64,000 bases of DNA from Chryseobacterium gleum (lineage in GTDB: Bacteria > Bacteroidota > Bacteroidia > Flavobacteriales > Weeksellaceae), in contig NZ_LR134289.1 of NCBI RefSeq assembly GCF_900636535.1, positions 3,162,001 to 3,226,000 of the forward strand, in the 5' to 3' direction. The position numbers were made by a program, and so were the translations under genes. Of this stretch, positions 43,132 through 50,635 are shown piece by piece (positions within the stretch are counted from its first letter, which is position 1; each line of letters opens with the position of its first letter). Below the pieces are notes generated by a model. The model ran no database searches. It was not told the origin of the DNA and was given only the letters and a program-made list of their open reading frames with translations.

Positions 43132-44143
43132 TCTTTAAATCAATTTTTAAATCTACAACAAATTCCGTTTCTGAATCTTTGATCTTAAGCTGATATTTTG
43201 GGTACAATATTTCCAGCCTTTTTTTCACATTTTGAATGCCGATGCCGGAAACAACATCTTTCATTTTCTGTGTTTTATAATTAAAAAGATAAAAATGCAA
43301 AACCTCATCATGATCTGAGATTTTCATTTCAAAACCTTTACCACGGAAATCACCATGTTTGAAAGCATTTTCCACAAAAGGAACCAGCAGCATCGGAGAA
43401 ATCTTCAGGTGAGTATACTGAATATTTTTCTCAATGATCAGCAGTTCCGGATTTCTGATCCTGAGTTTCTCCAGTGCTATCAGACTATCAATATATCCAA
43501 TTTCCTTATCCAGAGAAATGGTATCTTTTTCAAGATCTTTTGTGCTGTACCTCAGCAGCTGACCAAGCTCCTCAATAGCAGGAAGCGCCTTATCCGACTT
43601 CTGATAGACAAGCGAGTAGATATTATTTAATGAATTAAAAATAAAATGAGGATTGATCTGTGTTTTCAAAGCCTGAAGTTCTGCCTGTTTCTTGTCTATC
43701 AGGAGCTGCTTTTTATCATTTTCAGCCACTCCATATTTTTCCAATATCCACAAAATTCCTGCTATGAAAGTAGGGAGCGAGCTATTGTAAATATTATCAA
43801 AAAAATAAAAGAAAAGCTCTGTACCTTCACCATAATTCCTGAATCCTAATGTTTCCGGAAGCATAATTTCCTCAATGATATAACGCAATCCGGCAAAGAA
43901 CAGAAAAGCCAGTATAAAAACAAAAACGGCAGAATACAGTTTGTCTATTTTAAAAACTTTAGGAAAAACAATGAAATAGGCAAAGTAGAAAGTAAGAATC
44001 TTAACAAGGAAGAATGTAATTCTTAGAACATGCATATTAAATTTATTAGTCTCCGGAAAAAAATAATTCGGAGTGATCACTGTTCCTATAAAATTAAAGC
44101 TCCAATAGATAATCTGAAGCCATATAATCTGCTTTCTTTTCAT
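43124..44143 (-). CDS. LytS/YehU-type sensor histidine kinase
   Basis: A 339-aa membrane kinase; I start it at 44143 (MKRKQIIWLQIIYW), which opens directly into the first helix. Four or so transmembrane helices fill about residues 5-125. The His_kinase (PF06580) motif is LKTQINPHFIFNSLNNIYSL near residue 160. A degenerate ATPase domain (PFVENAFKHG; GIGIQNVKKRL) follows. It is the sensor for the LytTR regulator downstream. The ligand is unknown. Confidence 0.93.
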   Translation of the reverse strand: MKRKQIIWLQIIYWSFNFIGTVITPNYFFPETNKFNMHVLRITFFLVKILTFYFAYFIVFPKVFKIDKLYSAVFVFILAFLFFAGLRYIIEEIMLPETLGFRNYGEGTELFFYFFDNIYNSSLPTFIAGILWILEKYGVAENDKKQLLIDKKQAELQALKTQINPHFIFNSLNNIYSLVYQKSDKALPAIEELGQLLRYSTKDLEKDTISLDKEIGYIDSLIALEKLRIRNPELLIIEKNIQYTHLKISPMLLVPFVENAFKHGDFRGKGFEMKISDHDEVLHFYLFNYKTQKMKDVVSGIGIQNVKKRLEILYPKYQLKIKDSETEFVVDLKIDLKNE

Positions 44144-44333
44144 ATTCAAATATACCCTGTGCAGTTTTATTTTTGCATTATTTTTCGACAAAAACCTATT
44201 TTTTTCCGACGAAATTTATTTGATACACAGAATTCTGCACTTCATCTAAAAACTGTTTTGCCAATAGTCTTCATCCTATATTTTTGCCAGAGAAATGTAA
44301 CATAATCATCATTTAATCTGTCATTTATATAAT

Positions 44334-46457
44334 ATGAAAACACACATTCTATTGATCACAATCCTGAGTTGTTCTTTTTCAGCAGCTCAAACCAAAGACA
44401 CCACCAATGTGAACAAAATAGAGGCGGTTACCATGAGTGGTAAAAAGGTTCTGGTAGAACGTAAAGTGGACCGTCTTGTTTACAATGTCCAGAATTCCAT
44501 GCTTTCACAAGGAAGTTCGGGAACTGAAGTTTTGGCCGGTACACCTTTATTACAGGTGGATGAAAATAAAGGACTGCTTTCCATTGCCGGAAAAAACGGC
44601 GTTTCTGTCATGGTTAATGACCGGATGCTGAATCTTTCCGGATCTGAGCTGATGAACTACCTCCGAAACCTTCGTTCGGAAAACATATTGAAAATTGAAG
44701 TAATTACCACTCCTCCCGCCAAATATGAAGCTCAGGGCAATAGTGGAATTATCAATATTATTCTTAAAAAAAATCAGAATCTTGGATGGAATGGTTACCT
44801 GAACACGAATTATACGCAAAAAACTTATGCTGCATTCAGTAGTGTGGCAGGCGTAAACTATCAGAATGAAAAAGTGAAAGCCTCAATAAAACTTCAGGGA
44901 TATGACGGAGACAAAAGATCGGTAGAAAATTATAAGATAATCGGTCAAAGTTCTTCCGTCAGCAGGGATGAAAGACGGGATATGAATGACGGATTAGGAC
45001 TGAATGTTAATGTTGATTATTCTCTTTCCAAAAATTCCAATATCGGATTGGTTTATGATATTTCGAAGGGACATTCCAATATGGATATCAACTCGAAGCA
45101 AAACTATTTCACCAACAACACTCCTACTTTACAAACAGATACGGATTCCAGACATCGTTCTTCTTTTACTTCACAGATGCTGAATGTATATTTTGATCAG
45201 AAATTCGGGGAACATAAGCTAAGCCTGGGAGCCAATTATTATGGAAATCTTCCGGATACAGAGGTGAATTTTACGACGAGAAATGTTGCCAACAATTCAG
45301 CACAGGTGGTAAGAAATCTTTCATCAGTGGATTATAAAATATATTCAGGGCAGGCAGATTTAACTTTAAACTTCAAAAAAATACAGCTGGAAACCGGAGC
45401 AAAATACAGCCAGTTTTCTAATAATTCGGACATCGGATATTTTAATTTTATCAACAGTGGTTACCTTATAGATCCATCGAGAAGCAATCTTTTTGATTAT
45501 AATGAAAAGAATTATGCTGCCTATCTGAGTGCCAGTAAAGATCTTGGCGAAAAATGGTCTGTGAAAGCAGGACTCCGCTATGAATATACACAAACCAGCG
45601 GTTTCTCCCCCACTACACAGACAAAATCTGAGAATAATTACGGAAAGTTCTTCCCAACAGCTTATCTGTCTTATAAGGCCAATCAGGGTAATCAGTTTAG
45701 TATTAATTATTCCAGAAGAATCAACCGCCCGTATTTCCGGGCTTTGGATCCGTTCCGATGGTATTCCAATCCGAACTCGTATTATTCAGGAAATCCAAGT
45801 CTGCAGCCTTCTTTCAATCATAATATAGAACTTAACTATATGTTCAAAAATAAGTTTTCGGCTAATCTTTACTACCAGAGAACAACAAATAACTTTGACC
45901 AGATCACATTCCTGACCGGGATTAACCTCGTTAGTACATTCGAGAATTACTATAATCAGGATAATTATGGGATCAATCTGAATTACACAGATACTTTCTT
46001 CAAAATATGGGAAAGCAATATTTCAACTTCGTTCAGTTATAATGAAACTCAGATCACAAGGTTCAATCTGGTTCCTAAAAACGGACAGTCGTTCTATTAT
46101 TCACTCAATAATACATTTCAATTAAATAAAGCTAAAACGTTCATGTTATTTGTTAACTACTGGCATAATCTTCCTTCCCGTGACGGATACACCGCTGTAA
46201 GGAACAGAGCAAGCCTTGATGCCGGAATAAAGATGAGCTTTGTAGAAAAAGCACTTCAGGTAAATCTTTCGGTGAGTGATATTTTTAAACAGTCCGGATA
46301 TAAGGGAGATATGTATTTTACAGATAATACACAGTCATTCAACAACTACTGGGATGCCAGAAGAATGACACTCAGCATCACTTATAATTTTGGAAACCAA
46401 AAAATCAAATCCAATAACAGAGCGGTAAATTTCGAAGAGAAAAACCGTGCACAATAA
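44334..46457 (+). CDS. outer membrane beta-barrel (TonB-dependent receptor-like) protein
   Basis: A 707-aa exported protein with a signal peptide (MKTHILLITILSCSFSAAQ). A plug-like domain (VMVNDRMLNLSGSELMNYL; IEVITTPPAKYEAQGNSGII) lies at about residues 45-145, then a large beta-barrel with many aromatic repeats such as INYSRRINRPYFRALDPF. It matches the OMP_b-brl_3 receptor type without an N-terminal carboxypeptidase-like domain. It is divergent from the LytS/LytTR pair and followed by the DUF5694-like gene 27 bp later. Cargo unknown. Confidence 0.88.
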   Translation: MKTHILLITILSCSFSAAQTKDTTNVNKIEAVTMSGKKVLVERKVDRLVYNVQNSMLSQGSSGTEVLAGTPLLQVDENKGLLSIAGKNGVSVMVNDRMLNLSGSELMNYLRNLRSENILKIEVITTPPAKYEAQGNSGIINIILKKNQNLGWNGYLNTNYTQKTYAAFSSVAGVNYQNEKVKASIKLQGYDGDKRSVENYKIIGQSSSVSRDERRDMNDGLGLNVNVDYSLSKNSNIGLVYDISKGHSNMDINSKQNYFTNNTPTLQTDTDSRHRSSFTSQMLNVYFDQKFGEHKLSLGANYYGNLPDTEVNFTTRNVANNSAQVVRNLSSVDYKIYSGQADLTLNFKKIQLETGAKYSQFSNNSDIGYFNFINSGYLIDPSRSNLFDYNEKNYAAYLSASKDLGEKWSVKAGLRYEYTQTSGFSPTTQTKSENNYGKFFPTAYLSYKANQGNQFSINYSRRINRPYFRALDPFRWYSNPNSYYSGNPSLQPSFNHNIELNYMFKNKFSANLYYQRTTNNFDQITFLTGINLVSTFENYYNQDNYGINLNYTDTFFKIWESNISTSFSYNETQITRFNLVPKNGQSFYYSLNNTFQLNKAKTFMLFVNYWHNLPSRDGYTAVRNRASLDAGIKMSFVEKALQVNLSVSDIFKQSGYKGDMYFTDNTQSFNNYWDARRMTLSITYNFGNQKIKSNNRAVNFEEKNRAQ

Positions 46458-46484
46458 TCTAATACTAACAAAAAAAATAAACTC

Positions 46485-47324
46485 ATGAAAACTTTTATTT
46501 ATATCCTTCTTGTATGTCTTTCTACATCAGTAGTTGCTCAAAAAAAGCCTTCAGATTATTTTAAAAATCCAAAGACAAAAGTCCTGGTGGTAGGCACCTT
46601 TCATTTTGATTATCCTAATCTGGATGCTCATAAAATCAATAAGGAAGATCAGGTAGATGTACTCTCTCCTAAAACAGCAAAAGAAGTCACTGAACTTGTA
46701 GAGTATATCAAAAGATTTAAACCGACAAAGATTGCAATAGAAGCCTGGCCAGGCTGGAACGCCAATCAAAAGCTAAAGGAATACAGCGAAGGCAAACACC
46801 GTGACAAAAGAGATGAGCGCTATCAGCTAGCTATGAGGCTAGCCAGTGAGCTTACAATAAACGAATTGTTCAGCATTGACGCAGAATCTGTTCTGGATGA
46901 TCTTGAAAAACATTTTGGGAAAACTGATTCTGCATTTTTTAAAAGTCTTAGTAAAGATTATGATTTCAGAAGTGATGACCCGATCTCCGAACAGTTTACT
47001 GCCTTTTACAAGAGTTCGGAGCCTAAAAACTTCAAATCACTGCTTGATACTTTTATTTATATGAATTCCAAAGAAAGCCATCAATATGGATACGGAGCCT
47101 ATTTAAGCGGTGATTTCAAATTAAGAGAACATGACGGTGCCGATATGCTAGCACTTTACTGGTACAGCAGAAATCTGAGAATGTTCCGTAATATTCAAAA
47201 CATTCCTCACAACGGTGAAGACAGAATTCTTGTGATTGCCGGAAATGGACATGCAGCGGTATTAAGGCAGCTTTTTACCTCTTCCGCGGAATATGAATTC
47301 ACTGAGTTTTCTTCACTGAAATAA
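46485..47324 (+). CDS. exported DUF5694-like protein
   Basis: A 279-aa secreted protein with a signal peptide (MKTFIYILLVCLSTSVVAQ). The core has VLVVGTFHFDYPNLDAHK near residue 34, KIAIEAWPGWNANQ near 82, and ILVIAGNGHAAVLRQLF near the end. The FHFD and GNGHAAVLR patterns recall TraB/erythromycin-esterase-like folds with conserved His and Glu, which I associate with DUF5694 in Bacteroidota. It likely acts in the periplasm on an unknown substrate and is co-transcribed with the receptor upstream. Confidence 0.75.
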   Translation: MKTFIYILLVCLSTSVVAQKKPSDYFKNPKTKVLVVGTFHFDYPNLDAHKINKEDQVDVLSPKTAKEVTELVEYIKRFKPTKIAIEAWPGWNANQKLKEYSEGKHRDKRDERYQLAMRLASELTINELFSIDAESVLDDLEKHFGKTDSAFFKSLSKDYDFRSDDPISEQFTAFYKSSEPKNFKSLLDTFIYMNSKESHQYGYGAYLSGDFKLREHDGADMLALYWYSRNLRMFRNIQNIPHNGEDRILVIAGNGHAAVLRQLFTSSAEYEFTEFSSLK

Positions 47325-47326
47325 AT

Positions 47327-47358
47327 AAAAAGACAGAGATTGAACCTCTGTCTTTTTT
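47327..47358. terminator. bidirectional terminator
   Basis: AAAAAGACAGAG and CTCTGTCTTTTTT arms around a seven-base loop. It serves the DUF5694-like gene on the plus strand and the receptor gene on the minus strand. Confidence 0.88.
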
Positions 47359-47380
47359 AATCAAAACGTCAGTCTTTATA

Positions 47381-50125
47381 TTAGAAACTGAATTCAATTC
47401 TTGCAAACAAGAACCTTCCGCCTATACCATACTGTGAAACCTGTCTGGAATAGACAAACTGATTATCTGCTGTTAATGAGCTTATAGCAGGGCTTTTAGA
47501 AGGCAAAATATTAAAGATATTATTGCTTCCTACTGTTGCTGAAATATTTTTATTAAAACTATAGCCTACAGATAGATCTGTTACCAGGCGGCTGTTAAGG
47601 ACAAAATGCTCTGTACTTCCCGTTACTCCATCAAAGTTAGCATCTACCACATCTGCATCGGTCACTTTACCAAAGAAAGAATTACGCAGTACGAAAGTAA
47701 AGCTGGAAACTCTTACTGTATTGCCCAATGTAGCTTTTACACGGGGTACAGCTTCTTCAAAATAAATTCTGTTGGGCTCCGAGAAATAATTATTGATCTG
47801 GCTTACCAGTTTAGGAGATGCATGGATATCCCCGATTCTTTTGGTTTGATTAAAGTTGATTCCCAGGTTATTCTCCAAAGAAACCCCGGATGATATTTTT
47901 GAGTTCTGGGAAATCGTAATATCCAGACCTTTCGTCTGAGAATCTACAGCATTAGCAAAGAAATTGGCTGCGCTGGCTCTTGCGAGATCAAAAGCATCCT
48001 GTAGAACGGCCTGGTCTGAGCCGGGAGAAAAACTACCATCAGGACGGTAGAAAAGATCAGTCAGTACTACTCTGTCTTTAATCTTGATTAAGTAAGCATC
48101 TGCTGTGAAAGTCAGGTTTAAGGCCGGAACCTTCCATGTAATTCCTGTGCTGTAGGATTGTGAGGTTTCCTGTTTTAATTTTGGAATCCCTAATGCCTGT
48201 GCAGCCTCAGAATTATTTCTGAAAGTACCTACCTGTGTTGTTTTTCCCTGCTGAATCAACGTAGAAGTAGAGCTGTAATAGATTTGAGCCAGTGAAGGAG
48301 CTCTGAACCCCGTAGAAACAGCTCCTCTCCAGTTGAGATTGGAAGCCAGTTTTACATTGGTTGCCACCTTATAATTGAATGTAGATCCGAAATCTGAATA
48401 ATTCTCATATCGTACAGCTCCTTCCAACAGCCATCTGTCTGTAATTTCCAATTCTGCATCGGCATAAGCTGCAATACTGTTTCTGTTACCGGAAACTGCA
48501 TTTTCAGGACTGAATCCCGGAAAGACCTGAGCACCTGCGGGTCTTACATTTCCAAAGAAATCGGTTACTTTTTCATTTTCAGGAGTTTTGGCTGTTACTA
48601 CACGTCCATAGATATCATAAGAAGCATAAGAATTTTCTTTTCCAGCATTTACTTTATAATTCTCGTGTCGGTATTCGCCACCAAATGCTAGATTCAAGCC
48701 TTTCAGAACATCATATTTTTTGGAGAAATCCAAATTAATCGTGTTTTGTGAAAACTCAGATCCTCCGGCATCAAAAGTCCTTGGAGAAGCATCTGTAAGC
48801 GAAGCATTAAAAGTATTGACAACACCAAAACCAAAGACGTTTTTCCCGAATGTATTACTGAAATCAATATTCCAGCCATCCCATTTTCCTTTAATTCCGG
48901 CGGCAAGGGAATAATCATTCACAGTGGCTTCAATCTGCGGAAGATATCCGTTGGGTGTAACTGCATTGATATTTCTTTCATTGTTCGGAAGCCTGTAAAA
49001 CCCTCCGGCATTTCCAAGACGATAGCTGTAACCTCCAAATGAATAAACTTTCCATTCATCACTAACAGGAATTTCAGAGTTGAAAAAGAGCTGCCCGGAC
49101 TGTAATTTAGATTGCCCTGCTCTCAGGCTGAAATCTTTTCTCTCCAATCCCCTGTAGTTAAGTTCCTGAGAGGTAAAATCTTTACCCAATATTTTTTGAA
49201 GCTCAGAAATACTGTTTGCCCCTGAGATCTGAGTTTGAAAATCATTCCCAAAATAATCTACCTTAGTAGCATATTGCTTTATGGTATTGATGATCTGCTG
49301 AGTATTGGGAGTATTGGTAATATTTTTATATAAGCCATCAATATTAACTCCATCCTGTAATGCCCTGTAGTTAATGGCATTATAGGCATTGAAGATATCA
49401 CCTTCCCTTACTCCGGCTCTGGAATAAGGATCACGGTATTGGGCAGAACCGGTAATGTTAAAGAATCCGGTTTTCCCTATTTTAGCTCCGTAGTTGAGAT
49501 CTACAGAAATCGTCTGCCCGTCTACTCCTCCGGAGAAATTATTAGTGACAGGAGAAGCATATCCTCCTAAAAATACCTGCCCGGAAAGTCCCAATCTTTT
49601 TTTCAGCCCAAGGTTTAGTACTCCTGCAATAGCGTCAGAACCATACTGGGCAGCAGCTCCATCCCTTAGAACCTCTATTTTCTCCAGTGCAAAGGCAGGA
49701 ATAGCATTAAGGTCGGTTCCCACGGAACCTCTTCCCGGCGTAAGGGTAACATTAACCAGTGAAGACTGATATCTTCTTTTTCCGTTTACCAGCACCAAAA
49801 CCTGATCTGGTCCTAATCCTCTCAGCAGCGCAGGATCTACAAAATCAGTTCCGTCATTAACGGTATGAGAGGTGGATGAGAATGAGGGTACAATATAATT
49901 TAAAGCCTGGCTGATACTGTTAGAAGGGCTTTGTTTTAAAATTTTTGATATATTAATAATATCTACCGGAACAGGCGTCTCTGTTAATGATCTTCCGGAG
50001 CCTCTTGACCCAAGGATGACTACATCATCTATTTTCTTTGATTGTAAGGTGTCCGTCTGTGCGTAGTAAAATGTGGAAATAAGTGCGATAGAAGGAACAA
50101 AGATTCTTTTTTTGAAATTATGCAT
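47381..50125 (-). CDS. TonB-dependent receptor with sulfur-type leader
   Basis: A 914-aa outer-membrane receptor. I start it at 50125 (MHNFKKRIFVPSIALISTFYYAQ), which gives a signal peptide; the 29 residues of longer frame before it are leader. The plug domain is at about residues 40-170 (LLRGLGPDQVLVLVNGKRRY; IEVLRDGAAAQYGSDAIAGV), and the rest is a 22-strand-type barrel ending FLFARIEFSF. Its roughly 390-bp leader carries a SAM-like aptamer and a small Cys-run ORF, so uptake of a sulfur-containing nutrient is inferred. The cargo is not readable from the protein. Confidence 0.9.
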   Translation of the reverse strand: MHNFKKRIFVPSIALISTFYYAQTDTLQSKKIDDVVILGSRGSGRSLTETPVPVDIINISKILKQSPSNSISQALNYIVPSFSSTSHTVNDGTDFVDPALLRGLGPDQVLVLVNGKRRYQSSLVNVTLTPGRGSVGTDLNAIPAFALEKIEVLRDGAAAQYGSDAIAGVLNLGLKKRLGLSGQVFLGGYASPVTNNFSGGVDGQTISVDLNYGAKIGKTGFFNITGSAQYRDPYSRAGVREGDIFNAYNAINYRALQDGVNIDGLYKNITNTPNTQQIINTIKQYATKVDYFGNDFQTQISGANSISELQKILGKDFTSQELNYRGLERKDFSLRAGQSKLQSGQLFFNSEIPVSDEWKVYSFGGYSYRLGNAGGFYRLPNNERNINAVTPNGYLPQIEATVNDYSLAAGIKGKWDGWNIDFSNTFGKNVFGFGVVNTFNASLTDASPRTFDAGGSEFSQNTINLDFSKKYDVLKGLNLAFGGEYRHENYKVNAGKENSYASYDIYGRVVTAKTPENEKVTDFFGNVRPAGAQVFPGFSPENAVSGNRNSIAAYADAELEITDRWLLEGAVRYENYSDFGSTFNYKVATNVKLASNLNWRGAVSTGFRAPSLAQIYYSSTSTLIQQGKTTQVGTFRNNSEAAQALGIPKLKQETSQSYSTGITWKVPALNLTFTADAYLIKIKDRVVLTDLFYRPDGSFSPGSDQAVLQDAFDLARASAANFFANAVDSQTKGLDITISQNSKISSGVSLENNLGINFNQTKRIGDIHASPKLVSQINNYFSEPNRIYFEEAVPRVKATLGNTVRVSSFTFVLRNSFFGKVTDADVVDANFDGVTGSTEHFVLNSRLVTDLSVGYSFNKNISATVGSNNIFNILPSKSPAISSLTADNQFVYSRQVSQYGIGGRFLFARIEFSF

Positions 50126-50245
50126 GTTGTTGTGTACTTTTTGTTGATAAAATTTATTTTTTGGCAATACAAATCCTGTAACCCTAAATTGTAAGGTTAC
50201 CATAGAATTCAAAATGTTTGTATTATTTTTTAGAAATAGAAAAGA

Positions 50246-50371
50246 CTAGAAACAACAACACATGCGCATGTAGAAATGGCATGAGAACATATCAGAGTAA
50301 TGAAGATTTACCTCATGATCTGAAGAATAAAAAATTACTGATGTTGGGTGTTTTCCCTTGTCTTTAAACAT
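50246..50371 (-). CDS. putative 41-aa cysteine-run leader peptide
   Basis: Between the SAM-like aptamer and the receptor start, a small ORF starts MFKDKGKHPTS and ends MRMCCCF-stop, with three consecutive TGT Cys codons right before the last residue. An internal Met28 would give a 14-residue version ending the same way. No Shine-Dalgarno site is needed in this phylum. Runs of the regulatory amino acid at the end of a leader peptide are the signature of ribosome-stalling attenuation. Expression is not proven, and homologues should be sought. Confidence 0.5.
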   Translation of the reverse strand: MFKDKGKHPTSVIFYSSDHEVNLHYSDMFSCHFYMRMCCCF

Positions 50372-50445
50372 TTGATTTTATCTTTAAAACAAAAATTCAA
50401 GATGGGAGTAATGATAGAATGATAAACATTTTTTCCGGGAGATCC

Positions 50446-50514
50446 GGCTTATCGATTGCAGCACCTTGCTTGTTTTTGCAGGTTGCTATCCCATCTAGAG
50501 ATTCTTGATAATTA
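50446..50514 (-). ncRNA. compact SAM-I/SAM-IV-like riboswitch candidate
   Basis: On the minus strand: TTATC (P1), AAGA, a short P2 (ATCTC, loop TAGAT, GGGAT), AGCAACC, a P3 hairpin closing ACCTGC with GCAAGGT, GTGCT, then GATAA closing P1. The blocks GCAACC and AAGGTGC with a TTATC/GATAAG stem are those of SAM-I-type aptamers. P4 between GGTGC and the P1 closing strand is missing, as in SAM-IV and SAM-I/IV variants. A CCGG...CCGG hairpin follows. A covariance-model search is needed. Confidence 0.6.
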
Positions 50515-50519
50515 CTTGG

Positions 50520-50527
50520 CAAAGATA
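50520..50527 (-). promoter_or_regulatory. -7 element upstream of the SAM-like aptamer
   Basis: On the minus strand TATCTTTG (50527-50520) matches TAnnTTTG and lies six bases before the aptamer, which fixes the transcription start near its 5' end. Confidence 0.55.
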
Positions 50528-50635
50528 TAATTATTTCGGAAATAAAAAAATAGTTAGCCTAAATTTTCGGTTTTCAAACATTTACCGTAACAAATTCTCT
50601 TTTTCTGCGTCTAACCGGATAACAGTAAAAACATT

